NCBI RefSeq assembly: GCF_009695655.1
Contig: NZ_VUNM01000013.1
Location: forward strand, 1 to 55,401
Length of the DNA: 55,401 nucleotides
From: Sharpea porci
GTDB taxonomy: Bacteria; Bacillota_I; Bacilli_A; Erysipelotrichales; Coprobacillaceae
Direction of reading: 5' to 3'
Shown: positions 18,135 to 27,352 of the stretch, one piece after another
Numbering within the stretch: the first letter of the stretch is position 1
How the letters are laid out: each line of letters starts with the position of its first letter
Notes under the pieces: model-generated
Database searches by the model: none
Seen by the model: only the letters and a program-made list of their open reading frames with translations
Told to the model about the DNA's origin: nothing
Made by a program: the position numbers and the translations under genes

Positions 18135-19852
18135 GTTTCAAGATGGATCGTCAACAATATTCACAGATGTTTGGACCAGCTGAGGGTGATTCCATCCGTC
18201 TAGGTGATACGAATCTATTTGCTAGAGTTGAAAAAGACTATACGGTTCATGGCCAGGAAAGCAAGTTTGGCGGCGGTAAGGTTTTAAGAGATGGCATGGG
18301 CGTTAATGCCACTATGACAAGAGAAGGCAATAAGCTTGTTGCTGATACAATCATCTCTGGCGCATTGATCATTGATTATACAGGTATCTATAAGGCTGAT
18401 ATTGGTATTAGGGATGGCAAGATTCTTGCGATTGGCAAGGGTGGCAACCCTGATATCATGGATGATATTGATTTTGTCGTTGGGGCTTCAACAGAAGCTA
18501 TCTCAGGTGAAGGGCTGATTGTTACAGCCGGAGGCATTGACTTACATGTTCACTATCTATCAACAGGATTAGGACATGCTGCTTTAGATAATGGCATTAC
18601 AACACTCTTTGGTGGTGGGACTGGTCCTGCTGATGGCTCAAACTCAGCTACAACAACACCGGGTGCCTATCATATTCATCGCATGCTAGAAGCGGTTGAC
18701 CATGATCCGCTTAACTATGGCTTTCTTGCCAAAGGGGCAGGGGCTACACCTGAAACCATTGCTGAACAGGTAAGAGCAGGTGCGGCTGGCATCAAGACCC
18801 ATGAAGACTGGGGTGCTACTGCGAGTGGAATTGATAATTCCATTAAGGCTGCTGATGAATATGATGTCTCCTATGCTGTACATACTGATTCTCTTAATGA
18901 AGGTGGCTTTGTCGAGAATACATTGAATGCCTTTGCCGGAAGAACAGTGCATACCTTCCATACTGAAGGAGCAGGAGGTGGACATGCACCGGATATCATG
19001 ATTGTTGCTGGAGAGAAGAATATCCTTCCTTCTTCCACCAACCCGACCAACCCATATACACAAAATGTCATTGATGAATTATTTGATATGACCATGGTTT
19101 GTCATAATCTTGATCCAAAAGTGCCTGAAGATGTTGCTTTTGCAGAATCACGTGTGAGAAAGCAGACAGTTGCTGCTGAAGATGTTCTTCATGATATGGG
19201 AGCTCTTTCGGTCATGACAAGTGATGCAATGGCCATGGGACGAGTTGGTGAAGTTGCTATGCGTTGCTGGCAGCTTGCTGATAAGATGAAGAAGCAGCGT
19301 GGTCCACTTGAAGGTGATTCAGAGTTTTCCGATAACAATCGTATTAAACGCTATGTCGCTAAATATACAATCAATCCAGCTATCGTCAATGGTGTCTCAG
19401 ATTATATTGGTTCCATTGAAGTAGGCAAATATGCTGATCTTGTCATATGGGATCCAAAATTCTTTGGTGCTAAACCAAAGCTCGTACTTAAAGCTGGTGT
19501 CATTGCTTATGGAGTTGTTGGTGATGCCTCATCATCACTTCCTACACCAGAACCACGTATGATGCGCGATCTCTATGGCGCATATGGCAAGGGTATGGCG
19601 AAGACAAGCATTACATTCGTATCCACATATGCCTATGAACATGGCATCAAGGAAGAACTTGGGCTTGATAAGATTGTTTTACCAGTTCATAAGACGCGCA
19701 ATCTTACAAAGCGTGATATGAAGCTCAATAACTATGCTCCAAGTACAATACAAATAGACCCACAAAGCTTTGTGGTTACTATTGATGGAGAAGAAATTAC
19801 CTGTGATCCAGTCGATGAAATCTGTTTAGCACAGCGTTATTATTTCTTCTAA
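18131..19852 (+). CDS. ureC: Urease alpha (catalytic) subunit
   Basis: A 573-aa catalytic subunit carrying the dinuclear nickel site. All key residues are present: H139 and H141 (GGIDLHVH), carbamylated K222 (GIKTHEDWG), H224, H251 (AVHTDSLNE), H277 ([15 protein letters not shown]), flap C324 and H325 (MVCHNLD), and D365 (TSDAMAMG). After GGIDLHVH the usual ICPQQ is replaced by YLSTGLG, a variant stretch close to the active site. G+C is higher than in the cas region. Expected to be active once assembled with nickel. Confidence 0.98.
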   Translation: MSFKMDRQQYSQMFGPAEGDSIRLGDTNLFARVEKDYTVHGQESKFGGGKVLRDGMGVNATMTREGNKLVADTIISGALIIDYTGIYKADIGIRDGKILAIGKGGNPDIMDDIDFVVGASTEAISGEGLIVTAGGIDLHVHYLSTGLGHAALDNGITTLFGGGTGPADGSNSATTTPGAYHIHRMLEAVDHDPLNYGFLAKGAGATPETIAEQVRAGAAGIKTHEDWGATASGIDNSIKAADEYDVSYAVHTDSLNEGGFVENTLNAFAGRTVHTFHTEGAGGGHAPDIMIVAGEKNILPSSTNPTNPYTQNVIDELFDMTMVCHNLDPKVPEDVAFAESRVRKQTVAAEDVLHDMGALSVMTSDAMAMGRVGEVAMRCWQLADKMKKQRGPLEGDSEFSDNNRIKRYVAKYTINPAIVNGVSDYIGSIEVGKYADLVIWDPKFFGAKPKLVLKAGVIAYGVVGDASSSLPTPEPRMMRDLYGAYGKGMAKTSITFVSTYAYEHGIKEELGLDKIVLPVHKTRNLTKRDMKLNNYAPSTIQIDPQSFVVTIDGEEITCDPVDEICLAQRYYFF

Positions 19853-19871
19853 TCAAGGAAAGAAGGTTACC

Positions 19872-20342
19872 ATGATATTAACGAAAGTCTATAAAAATGT
19901 GAAAGATATTCCTGATCTTGACAGTTATCATATTGAAAGAGTCATGGTGAAGAGTGATGATTTATTAAAATCTATTTTAAGAGTCACAAGTGATCATCAT
20001 CATGATTATGGCATTCGTCTAGAAGATGAACGTGAGGGCTTAGAAAACGGTTCTGCCTTTCTTCTTGACGAACATGATTTGCTTGTTTTAGAAGTCATTC
20101 CTGATGAAGTCATTGTCATTACACCAAAAGATATTGATGATATGGGCAAGAAGGCTCATATGCTTGGCAATCTACACAAACCTGTAACCATTGCCCATGG
20201 TAAGATTACATTGCTTTATGATGAAGTGGTGAAAAAGACATTGGAGAAGGAAGGAGCTGACTATGTTGTTGAGAAGATGGCACTAGATAGTCCAATGCAG
20301 TATCTCAATCTTTCTGCACATAGTCATCATCACCATGACTGA
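19872..20342 (+). CDS. ureE: Urease nickel metallochaperone UreE
   Basis: A 156-aa accessory protein that delivers Ni2+ to the UreDFG-apoenzyme complex. The C-terminal histidine tail HSHHHHD provides extra metal binding, and the C-terminal domain includes the conserved GNLHKP segment. The N-terminal peptide-binding domain runs to about residue 70. AAGGAAAGAAGG precedes the ATG. The gene end overlaps the ureF start. Confidence 0.95.
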   Translation: MILTKVYKNVKDIPDLDSYHIERVMVKSDDLLKSILRVTSDHHHDYGIRLEDEREGLENGSAFLLDEHDLLVLEVIPDEVIVITPKDIDDMGKKAHMLGNLHKPVTIAHGKITLLYDEVVKKTLEKEGADYVVEKMALDSPMQYLNLSAHSHHHHD

Positions 20343-21021
20343 TATCAAAACAATGATGCAAGTCTTTCAGGTTTGTGACTCAACATTTCCTATTGGAACC
20401 TTCAATCATTCCTTTGGAATGGAAAACTATCTCTTTGAACGTAAGATTAAGAAGGCCCCACAATTCAAGATGTGGATAGAAAGTTACTTTCATTCCCAGT
20501 ATCGCTATGGTGAAGGCCTTCTTACATTACTTTGTCATGATGCAAGCTTAGAAGACATCCTGACATATGATGATATAATCACTCAATCAACACTTGCCAA
20601 AGAGACAAGAGAAGGCACAAAAATGATTGCCAGACAAATGTATATCCTCATCCAAAAGATGTATGGTGATACATTTAGCTTGTTGAATAGTTATGTCGCA
20701 AAGATTGAAAATGAGCAAGCTTATGGTAATCCTGCCATCATCTTTAGCTTATTTGCCTATGCCTTGGGTTTGTCTCCACAAGAAGTCTTTACAATGTATG
20801 GTTATTCGATTGTCTCAACACTTGTTCAAAATGGTGTACGCTCCATTCCTCTAGGTCAGCGGGAAGGACAGGTGATTCTTCATGAATTAATAACTTTAAT
20901 CGATAAGCTCTATCATGAAGTGGCAACATATGACGAAGAACTGCTTGGTGCCAATGCACCAGGCTTAGAGCTTGCACAGATTCGTCATGAAGTGCAAGCG
21001 GCAAGATTATTTATGTCTTAG
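20335..21021 (+). CDS. ureF: Urease accessory protein UreF
   Basis: A 228-aa all-helical accessory protein that bridges UreD and UreG and gates GTP use during nickel insertion. Recognisable segments are [20 protein letters not shown] near the N-terminus, and [19 protein letters not shown] with QIRHE towards the C-terminus. The start overlaps the ureE stop by eight bases. The length is typical. Confidence 0.95.
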   Translation: MTDIKTMMQVFQVCDSTFPIGTFNHSFGMENYLFERKIKKAPQFKMWIESYFHSQYRYGEGLLTLLCHDASLEDILTYDDIITQSTLAKETREGTKMIARQMYILIQKMYGDTFSLLNSYVAKIENEQAYGNPAIIFSLFAYALGLSPQEVFTMYGYSIVSTLVQNGVRSIPLGQREGQVILHELITLIDKLYHEVATYDEELLGANAPGLELAQIRHEVQAARLFMS

Positions 21022-21030
21022 GAGGGTTTT

Positions 21031-21645
21031 ATGAAACGTGCATTAAAAATTGGTGTTGGTGGACCAGTTGGATCTGGCAAGACACAGCTTATTGAACGTC
21101 TAACGAGAAGAATGAAAGATGAGTATTCTATGGCTGTGATTACCAATGATATTTATACAAAATGGGATGCCGAATATATGGCCAAGAATTCTGTTCTTGA
21201 TGAAGATCGTATTATTGGCGTGGAAACAGGTGGCTGTCCCCATACGGCTATTAGGGAAGATGCTTCAATGAATTTTGCCGCAATTGATGAATTAGAGAAA
21301 CGCTTTAATCATACGCTTGATATTATCTTTGTAGAAAGTGGGGGAGATAATTTAGCGGCGACATTCTCACCGGAATTAGTCGATTTCTCAATTTATATCA
21401 TCGATTGTGCGGAAGGGGAAAAGATTCCTTCTAAAGCTGGACAGGGTATGATTAAGTCGGATCTTTTTATCATCAATAAGATTGATCTTGCACCATACGT
21501 TGGTGCAAACTTGGAGAATATGCGTAAAGTCTCAGCATCATTTCGTGGTGATGGCAAGTTTGTCTTTACCAATCTTATGACGGATGAAGGCTTGGAGGAT
21601 GTAGTTGAATGGATCAAAAAGGATTGTCTACTCGAAGACCTTTAG
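21031..21645 (+). CDS. ureG: Urease accessory GTPase UreG
   Basis: A 204-aa SIMIBI GTPase that powers nickel insertion. The P-loop [11 protein letters not shown] contains K17. The CPH metal motif is in [15 protein letters not shown], and [16 protein letters not shown] plus the base-recognition [14 protein letters not shown] complete the family signature. AGGAGGG precedes the ATG. The gene end overlaps ureD by 37 bases if ureD starts at 21609. Confidence 0.97.
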   Translation: MKRALKIGVGGPVGSGKTQLIERLTRRMKDEYSMAVITNDIYTKWDAEYMAKNSVLDEDRIIGVETGGCPHTAIREDASMNFAAIDELEKRFNHTLDIIFVESGGDNLAATFSPELVDFSIYIIDCAEGEKIPSKAGQGMIKSDLFIINKIDLAPYVGANLENMRKVSASFRGDGKFVFTNLMTDEGLEDVVEWIKKDCLLEDL

Positions 21646-22472
21646 CTGGTGAAATACGCATGCATTTCATCAGTTATGGTGAACGTACGATTGCCTATGA
21701 GCTTTATCGTCACGGCAATTCACGCATTTCAGCCAATTTGCCCAATGATGAGGGAGTTCCTTACTACTTCCTCATTGCTACAGGCGGTGGATATGTCGAA
21801 GGTGAACACTATCTTCAAAACATCATTCTTGACGATAACACGCATGCCATTCTTACAACCCAGACACCAAATTATATTTATAAATGCGAGCACAATCAAA
21901 CAACCCTCCAACAATGCTTCTTAGAAGTTGGTGAGAATGCTTTATGTGAATATTACTTTGATGAAACAATTCCCTATCAACATGCACTTTTTCATCAATT
22001 GAGTGAAATCTCTCTTAAAGATCATGCAAAGCTTATTCTTACTGATGGATTAACAGCTGGATATGAAGAAAATGATGAACCCTTTTCCTATGACCGCATA
22101 GCAATTAAAACACGAATCTATCGTCACAAGCGTTTATTGTTGAATGATTTTCTTCTAGTTGATCCACGCTTTGATGAGATGAAGTCATTGGGCTATTTTG
22201 AAGGCTATACAAATTTCAATTCAGTCACAATTATTGATGAAGATCTGGATGCCACAAAAGTCGAGTCTTATCGTCATATTCTAGATGAGCTCTCTTCAAG
22301 CTCGCGTTATGGCTTATCGTTGATTGAAAGTGAAGGTATGGTATTACGTGTACTAGGGTTAAGTGGGGATGAGAATCACCGTGTGATGGAAGTGTTCATT
22401 CGTGCATATCGAAGTAGCCTTAATTTAACACCACTTAACTTACGTAAAGGTCCCCATTCTATGAATATCTAA
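21609..22472 (+). CDS. ureD: Urease accessory protein UreD (UreH)
   Basis: A 287-aa scaffold for apo-urease activation, binding UreF and the alpha subunit. Typical segments include [33 protein letters not shown] and [10 protein letters not shown]-like [14 protein letters not shown]. The ATG at 21609 has GGAGG ten bases upstream inside ureG; an alternative ATG at 21660 ([10 protein letters not shown]) has a weaker GGTGA and would avoid the 37-base overlap. It is the last gene of the operon, followed by a terminator four bases after the stop. Confidence 0.92.
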   Translation: MDQKGLSTRRPLAGEIRMHFISYGERTIAYELYRHGNSRISANLPNDEGVPYYFLIATGGGYVEGEHYLQNIILDDNTHAILTTQTPNYIYKCEHNQTTLQQCFLEVGENALCEYYFDETIPYQHALFHQLSEISLKDHAKLILTDGLTAGYEENDEPFSYDRIAIKTRIYRHKRLLLNDFLLVDPRFDEMKSLGYFEGYTNFNSVTIIDEDLDATKVESYRHILDELSSSSRYGLSLIESEGMVLRVLGLSGDENHRVMEVFIRAYRSSLNLTPLNLRKGPHSMNI

Positions 22473-22475
22473 GAG

Positions 22476-22500
22476 AAGTCCTATTTGAGGACTTTTTCTT
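22476..22500 (+). terminator. Intrinsic terminator of the urease operon
   Basis: AAGTCCT-atttg-AGGACTT followed by TTTCTTT, four bases after the ureD stop. Confidence 0.88.
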
Positions 22501-22560
22501 TATGTGAATATTTTGTGAAATATATCAAAAACTATCTTAAATAGAGAGTTTTTTGGATGA

Positions 22561-22638
22561 GTTCACAAAAAGTTCACAAAACTTTTTAAACTGTATTTCG
22601 CGTGCTGGAAAGTCATGATGAGTCAAGCTTATAAGCTT
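22561..22638. repeat. Direct repeat and palindrome upstream of the SGNH hydrolase gene
   Basis: GTTCACAAAA occurs twice, at 22561-22570 and 22572-22581, with the units offset by 11 bases, about one helical turn. A perfect palindrome AAGCTTATAAGCTT lies at 22625-22638. Both sit in the 240-base gap before the gene at 22713 and could be regulator sites. No known operator matches. Confidence 0.4.
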
Positions 22639-22712
22639 CTTTACCCTTATAGAATAGTCTTGATTTGAATCTTAGTATTTCATTTATATATTAGATTATA
22701 GGAGAAAATACC

Positions 22713-23459
22713 ATGAATCCTTCAACAATAGTCAAATTAGCCCTCATTCCACTTCTCGCCCTTTCTACTGCAAATTCTGTTCCCCAGCTTGTCAATGCTT
22801 CAACATCAATCGCTGGTGAAGTCAAATCCGTCAGCAAGATGACGGAAATCAATGCCTGGGGTGATTCGATGACGGAAGGTGTCAATGGGGATGGCGTTAG
22901 CTATCCTGCTGTTCTTGAAAAGCTAACAGGAATCAAAACAAATAATTATGGTATTGGTGGTGAAACAAGTGAGGAAATTATGAATCGCTCACTTAAGAAG
23001 GGAGACCAGTCCAATGACATCCTTATTATTGAGATGGGTGATAATGGTGGTTGGGATAAGGATATTGATACACTCATTAATCAATATAAGATAATGATTG
23101 CCAATGCTCATACTGATCGCTATATTATCATTAGTTCAACAGATGATCCAAATGACTCTGATCAGATCTGGGGCTATACGGATGAAGCTATTGGCTTAGA
23201 GGATACATGGTATGAAGAAGCGCTAGAAGAAGCATTTGGTGAACACTTGTTGAAGGGACGTCAATATCTTATTAAGCGTGGTCTGGCAATCAATGGCATT
23301 CCTTTTGATGATGAAGATATTAAACGTGCAAAGCAAGGGCTTATTTCTGAAAAATTAAGACATGTAGAAAAAGATAATACACATTTAAATAGTTTAGGCT
23401 ATACAGCACAAGCTTATGGTGTTTATGAACTTGGCAGGAGCCTAGGCTATTGGAAATAA
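22713..23459 (+). CDS. Secreted SGNH/GDSL-family hydrolase
   Basis: A 248-aa lipase/esterase-like protein. The N-terminus (about 1-30) has a hydrophobic stretch KLALIPLLALSTANS that looks like a signal peptide or anchor. Block I is NAWGDSMTEG with catalytic S52; block II has the Gly of NNYGIGGETSEE; block III is IEMGDNGGW, with the expected Asn; and the DxxH pair is DNTHLNSLGY near the C-terminus. All four SGNH blocks are present. It probably removes acyl groups from extracellular glycans or lipids. AGGAGAAAA precedes the start, and a terminator follows. Confidence 0.88.
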   Translation: MNPSTIVKLALIPLLALSTANSVPQLVNASTSIAGEVKSVSKMTEINAWGDSMTEGVNGDGVSYPAVLEKLTGIKTNNYGIGGETSEEIMNRSLKKGDQSNDILIIEMGDNGGWDKDIDTLINQYKIMIANAHTDRYIIISSTDDPNDSDQIWGYTDEAIGLEDTWYEEALEEAFGEHLLKGRQYLIKRGLAINGIPFDDEDIKRAKQGLISEKLRHVEKDNTHLNSLGYTAQAYGVYELGRSLGYWK

Positions 23460-23467
23460 TCAATCTT

Positions 23468-23490
23468 AAAACGAGCTGTGCTCGTTTTTT
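23468..23490 (+). terminator. Intrinsic terminator
   Basis: AAAACGAGC-tgt-GCTCGTTTT with a run of T residues. Confidence 0.9.
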
Positions 23491-23536
23491 TGTTGCTTCA
23501 AAGAAAATTCTTCCATAGAACAAAGAAAAGGAGAAG

Positions 23537-23796
23537 GTTATCGGTAAGATTTATCATTATGTACTGCTTATTTTATCAATTGTCATGCTAGGATTTGGTT
23601 TATTTGTGATTGTAAATGGCAATATCAGACAGTTTGACATAGTAGTGATGTTTGTTTTTGTGGGGCTAGATAGTAATCCTTATGTGATTGATTATTTAAA
23701 TCAGAACTTGCCGACAGCATTACAATACCTAAGCGTATAATATTTGCCGTATGGTTATTTGTGATGTATATGTTTATGCTGACAATGGTGAAGTAG
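23537..23796 (+). pseudogene. Frameshifted small membrane protein
   Basis: An AAGGAGAAGG box at 23528-23537 is followed by a frame reading VIGKIYHYVLLILSIVMLG but lacking a usual start codon; the first ATG is at 23585. The frame continues through a hydrophobic segment to a stop at 23738-23740. A one-base shift near 23737 opens IFAVWLFVMYMFMLTMVK, ending at TAG 23794-23796. Together they look like one small two- or three-helix membrane protein broken by a frameshift and a lost start. A terminator still follows the second stop. A 51-aa protein from 23585 remains possible. Confidence 0.5.
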
Positions 23797-23817
23797 AGTT
23801 CTAAGGAACTCTTTTTT
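23795..23817 (+). terminator. Intrinsic terminator after the broken gene
   Basis: AGAGTTC-taag-GAACTCT followed by a T-run. It overlaps the TAG of the second frame. Confidence 0.85.
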
Positions 23818-24010
23818 AATAGGTGTGTGTTAATATGTAAAGAAAACATATATAATGAAGAGCAATAATATATTGTGAAGAAAGAATATATACTAAAAAA
23901 GGTAAATGTTTACATTTCTTAGTAATCAAAAAAATAAAGCAAATATCGCTATAAATGCGACTAAATAGAGGAGATTCCGGATTAATATTTTGTAAAAAAG
24001 ATAAATGTTA

Positions 24011-24039
24011 TTTCAAAATTATTGAATTAGTATTATAAT
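24011..24039 (+). promoter_or_regulatory. Promoter of the mannose PTS operon
   Basis: A perfect TATAAT at 24034-24039, with a weak TTTCAA at -35 position (24011-24016). The gap 23818-24125 is AT-rich and contains an AAATGTTTACATTT inverted repeat near 23904-23917. No sigma-54 -24/-12 pattern was found, unlike many ManR/LevR-controlled operons. Confidence 0.5.
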
Positions 24040-24082
24040 AATGGTGCGTGAATTCATGTGCAATGATTTTGAAAGCTTCTGA

Positions 24083-24096
24083 CGAGAACGCTTTCA
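24083..24096 (-). promoter_or_regulatory. Catabolite-responsive element (cre) in the PTS leader
   Basis: The minus strand reads TGAAAGCGTTCTCG, matching the CcpA consensus TGWAANCGNTNWCA at 13 of 14 positions. It lies about 45-60 bases after the -10 box and 30 bases before the IIAB start, so CcpA could block elongation. It is also part of a larger TTGAAAGC/GCTTTCAA inverted repeat. Confidence 0.65.
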
Positions 24097-24125
24097 ATAA
24101 AACTTATTGGGAGGAAATACTAATT

Positions 24126-25115
24126 ATGGTAGGAATTATCATAGCCAGCCATGGTGAGTTCGCTAAAGGAATTTATCAGTCTGGTAAGATGATTTTTGGT
24201 GAACAAGCTAATGTAGCTCCTGTTACCCTAATGCCAAGTGAAGGCCCTGAAGACATCAAGAAGAAGATGCTTGAAGCAATTGCTTCTTTTGATGACGACA
24301 AGGAAATTATCTTCATGTGTGACTTGTGGAGTGGTACACCATTTAACCAGGCTTCTAGCTTATTAAATGGTCATGAAGATCATTGGGCAATCATGACAGG
24401 TCTTAACTTGCCAATGCTTCTTGAAGCATATGCAGCTCGTTTTTCTAGCGAATCTTCACACGAAATCGTCGCTAAAGTTGCCGGCGTAGCAAAAGACGGC
24501 GTTAAAGTTTTACCTGAAACAATCAAGATTGAAGGCGAAGAAAAGAAGGATAAACCTGCTGATTCTATGCCTAAAGGTGCTATTCCAGAAGGAACAGTTA
24601 TTGGTGATGGTAAGATCAAATACGTTTTAGCACGTATTGATACACGTCTTTTACATGGTCAGGTTGCTACAACTTGGACGAAGACTACAAATCCAAATAG
24701 AATTATTGCAGTCAGCGATAATGTAGCTCATGATGCATTAAGAAAACAGATGATTGAACAAGCAGCTCCACCAGGAGTTAGAGCTAACGTTACAACAATC
24801 GATAAGATGATTAAGGTCGATAAGGATCCTCGTTTTGGTAATACAAGAGCAATGTTATTATTCGAAACACCTCAGGATGCTTTAAGAGCGATTGAAGGTG
24901 GCGTTTCAATCAAAGAATTGAACTTAGGTTCAATGGCTCATAGTGAAGGTAAGGTTGTATGTACAAAAGCCGTTTCTATGGGTAAAGATGATGTCGAAAC
25001 ATTTGAAAAACTTCAGAAGTTAGGGGTTAAGATTGTTGTCAAGAAAGTCCCTGCTGATTCTGAAGAGAATTTTGATGAAATCATGAAAAAAGCTAAAGAA
25101 GGCTTAGGCTTATAA
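24126..25115 (+). CDS. manX: PTS mannose-family IIAB component
   Basis: A 329-aa cytoplasmic phosphocarrier fusion. IIA (about 1-130) has the phosphohistidine H9 in GIIIASHGEFAKGI and CDLWSGTPFNQA. A linker rich in Glu, Lys and Pro (about 135-165) leads to IIB with its phosphohistidine in RIDTRLLHGQVATTW. It passes phosphate from HPr to mannose, glucose or a related sugar entering through IIC/IID. The start at ATG 24126 has GGGAGGAAAT upstream; an upstream in-frame start would add 26 unlikely residues. First gene of a four-gene operon with a cre box in its leader. Confidence 0.95.
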   Translation: MVGIIIASHGEFAKGIYQSGKMIFGEQANVAPVTLMPSEGPEDIKKKMLEAIASFDDDKEIIFMCDLWSGTPFNQASSLLNGHEDHWAIMTGLNLPMLLEAYAARFSSESSHEIVAKVAGVAKDGVKVLPETIKIEGEEKKDKPADSMPKGAIPEGTVIGDGKIKYVLARIDTRLLHGQVATTWTKTTNPNRIIAVSDNVAHDALRKQMIEQAAPPGVRANVTTIDKMIKVDKDPRFGNTRAMLLFETPQDALRAIEGGVSIKELNLGSMAHSEGKVVCTKAVSMGKDDVETFEKLQKLGVKIVVKKVPADSEENFDEIMKKAKEGLGL

Positions 25116-25134
25116 TATTGGGAGGAAAAAGTCA

Positions 25135-25953
25135 ATGTCAGCTATTTCTATCGTGCTGGTTATTGTCGTAGCATTCTTCGCTGGTATGGAAGGTATTCTT
25201 GATGAATGGCAGTTCCATCAGCCTCTAGTTGCTTGTACATTAATCGGCTTAGTTACTGGCCATCCAACAGAAGGAATCATGCTTGGTGGTTCTTTACAGA
25301 TGATGGCTCTTGGTTGGGCAAACGTTGGTGCAGCCGTAGCACCAGATGCTGCTTTAGCATCAGTTGCCTCAGCAATTATCATGGTATTAGGTTTACAGGG
25401 TGGTACAACAGATCCTACTAAAGCTATCAATACATCTATCGCTGTAGCCGTTCCACTTTCTGTTGCCGGATTATTCTTAACTATGCTTTGTCGTACAATC
25501 GCTATTCCTATGGTTCATTTCATGGATAAAGCTGCTGAAGATGCAAACTTCAAAGCTGTTGAATTCTGGCAGATTGCTGCAATTTGCTTACAGGGTGTTC
25601 GTATTGCTATCCCTGCTGCTGCACTTTGCGTCATTCCTGCTAAGGCCGTTACAAGTGCCTTAAATGCTATGCCTGCTTGGTTATCAGGTGGTATGGCTGT
25701 TGGTGGTGGCATGGTTGCCGCTGTCGGTTATGCAATGGTTATTAACATGATGGCTACTAAAGAAGTATGGCCATTCTTCGCTATTGGTTTCGTATTAGCT
25801 GCTATTAGCCAGTTAACATTAATCGCTTTAGGTGTTATTGGTGTATCTCTTGCCTTAATCTATCTTGGACTTAAGGAATCTGCTAAGAATTCAGGTGGAG
25901 GCAATGGTGGATCAGGCGATCCTCTTGGCGACATCTTGAATGACTATGAATAA
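25135..25953 (+). CDS. manY: PTS mannose-family IIC component
   Basis: A 272-aa membrane permease subunit. The sequence FFAGMEGILDEWQFHQPLVA followed by IGLVTGHPTEGIMLGGSLQM is the IIC signature. Several glycine- and alanine-rich helices follow, with a C-terminal Gly-rich tail (GGGNGGSGDP). TGGGAGGAAAA precedes the start, 19 bases after the IIAB stop. Confidence 0.95.
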   Translation: MSAISIVLVIVVAFFAGMEGILDEWQFHQPLVACTLIGLVTGHPTEGIMLGGSLQMMALGWANVGAAVAPDAALASVASAIIMVLGLQGGTTDPTKAINTSIAVAVPLSVAGLFLTMLCRTIAIPMVHFMDKAAEDANFKAVEFWQIAAICLQGVRIAIPAAALCVIPAKAVTSALNAMPAWLSGGMAVGGGMVAAVGYAMVINMMATKEVWPFFAIGFVLAAISQLTLIALGVIGVSLALIYLGLKESAKNSGGGNGGSGDPLGDILNDYE

Positions 25954-25970
25954 TGAGGGAGGAAAGACAA

Positions 25971-26888
25971 ATGGCAGACAAAATTCAGTTAACTAAACAT
26001 GACCGTTTCTCTGTTGCTTGGCGTCATCAGTTCCTTCAGGGTTCATGGAACTATGAAAGAATGCAGAATGGTGGTTGGTGCTATTCAATCATCCCAGCAA
26101 TCAAGAGATTATATCCTAAAAAAGAAGATCAGGTTGCCGCTTTAAAGAGACACCTTGAATTCTATAACACACATCCATATGTATCTGCACCAGTTATGGG
26201 TGTTACATTGGCCCTTGAAGAAGAAAGAGCTAATGGTGCTCCAATCGATGACACTGCAATCAACGGTGTTAAGGTTGGTATGATGGGTCCACTTGCTGGT
26301 GTTGGTGACCCAGTATTCTGGTTCACTGCACGTCCAATCTTAGGTGCCTTAGGTGCATCTATGGCATTAAGTGGATCAATCGTTGGTCCTATCTTATTCT
26401 TTGTACTTTGGAATGTGATTCGTTTTGCATTCTTATGGTATACTCAGGAATTTGGTTACAAGGTTGGTACAGAAATTACGAAGGACTTATCTGGTGGTTT
26501 ACTTGGTAAGATTACTTCAGGTGCATCAATCCTTGGTATGTTCATCATTGGTGCCTTAGTACAACGTTGGGTATCAATCTCATTCACACCAGTTGTATCT
26601 AAGGTTACACAGCAGGCTGGTGCTTACATTGATTGGGCAAAGTTACCTTCAGGTTCTGCTGGTATCAAGGAAGCATTAACTCAGTATGCAAAACTTGGTG
26701 CTACAGGTCTTGATAAAGTAAAAGTTACTACATTACAAGGCAACTTAGACCAGTTAATTCCTGGCTTAGCAGCATTATTATTAACATTATTATGCTGTAA
26801 GTTATTAAAGAAAAAAGTCTCTCCAATCGTTATTATCTTAGCATTATTCGCTGTAGGTATTATCGGTAGAGTACTTGGCTTCATGTAA
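25971..26888 (+). CDS. manZ: PTS mannose-family IID component
   Basis: A 305-aa membrane subunit forming the sugar channel with IIC. Characteristic stretches are FLQGSWNYERMQNGGWCY, FYNTHPYVSAPVMGVTLALEE and KVGMMGPLAGVGDPVFW. One or more C-terminal membrane helices end IIGRVLGFM. The start is ATG 25971 behind GAGGGAGGAAAG, 17 bases after the IIC stop. Confidence 0.95.
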   Translation: MADKIQLTKHDRFSVAWRHQFLQGSWNYERMQNGGWCYSIIPAIKRLYPKKEDQVAALKRHLEFYNTHPYVSAPVMGVTLALEEERANGAPIDDTAINGVKVGMMGPLAGVGDPVFWFTARPILGALGASMALSGSIVGPILFFVLWNVIRFAFLWYTQEFGYKVGTEITKDLSGGLLGKITSGASILGMFIIGALVQRWVSISFTPVVSKVTQQAGAYIDWAKLPSGSAGIKEALTQYAKLGATGLDKVKVTTLQGNLDQLIPGLAALLLTLLCCKLLKKKVSPIVIILALFAVGIIGRVLGFM

Positions 26889-26903
26889 TAGAAAGGAGTC
26901 TCT

Positions 26904-27290
26904 ATGGCACAATCACAGAATACGAAAGTGGATTATGTGGTGAAAGCAAGCAGTTTTCTAGGTTTGAATTCTGTTGGTCAAATCATGATTGGGGATAAAG
27001 CCTTTGAATATTATAATGATCGTAATGTTGAAGACTATATCCAGATTCCTTGGGAAGAAGTAGATTATATTTCTGCCGGGGTATTATTCAATAAATGGAT
27101 TGATCGCTTTGTCATCTTTACAAAAAGAAATGGCCACTATGCATTCTCCGCGCGTAATAATAAAGAACTCTTACGAGCCATGAGAAAATATGTGAGTGAA
27201 GACCGCATGTATAAGTCACTGAGTTTCTTTCAGGTGATTGGTCGAGGTTTCAAAGCTTTATTACATATCGGAAAGAAAGCAGCTGATTAA
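26904..27290 (+). CDS. DUF956 family protein (ManO-like)
   Basis: A 128-aa protein found, in many Bacillota, as the last gene of mannose PTS operons. The start MAQSQNTKVDYVVKASSFLG and the middle IQIPWEEVDYISAGVLFNKWI fit the family. Its role is unclear; a link to PTS control has been proposed. The last codons form the first arm of the terminator, with the stop codon in the loop. Confidence 0.88.
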   Translation: MAQSQNTKVDYVVKASSFLGLNSVGQIMIGDKAFEYYNDRNVEDYIQIPWEEVDYISAGVLFNKWIDRFVIFTKRNGHYAFSARNNKELLRAMRKYVSEDRMYKSLSFFQVIGRGFKALLHIGKKAAD

Positions 27291-27308
27291 TTTCAGCTGT
27301 TTTTTTTA
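27280..27308 (+). terminator. Intrinsic terminator of the PTS operon
   Basis: CAGCTGA (27280-27286) pairs with TCAGCTG (27293-27299), followed by eight T residues. The TAA stop of the DUF956 gene (27288-27290) is in the loop. Confidence 0.9.
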
Positions 27309-27325
27309 TACATCTCTTGTGATTG

Positions 27326-27334
27326 TGCTAAAAT
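27326..27334 (+). promoter_or_regulatory. Extended -10 promoter for the glycosylase-like gene
   Basis: TGCTAAAAT: TAAAAT at 27329-27334 with TGC before it, 18 bases upstream of the start codon and just after the PTS terminator. GGAG lies at 27341-27344. Confidence 0.45.
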
Positions 27335-27352
27335 AGCTTTGGAGTTGATAAA

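Noticed and set aside
18686-19095. Minus-strand ORFs opposite ureC
   Set aside because: ureC is complete with all nickel ligands; these frames show no motif and no ribosome site.
16000-22500. Urease operon as a recent mobile insertion
   Set aside because: Its G+C is slightly higher than that of the cas region, but no integrase, IS, direct repeat or tRNA is at its borders; it is flanked by ordinary terminators.
24000-24125. Sigma-54 promoter for the mannose PTS operon
   Set aside because: No GG-N10-GC element with the usual TGGCAC/TTGCA context. A sigma-A -10 and a cre box are present instead.
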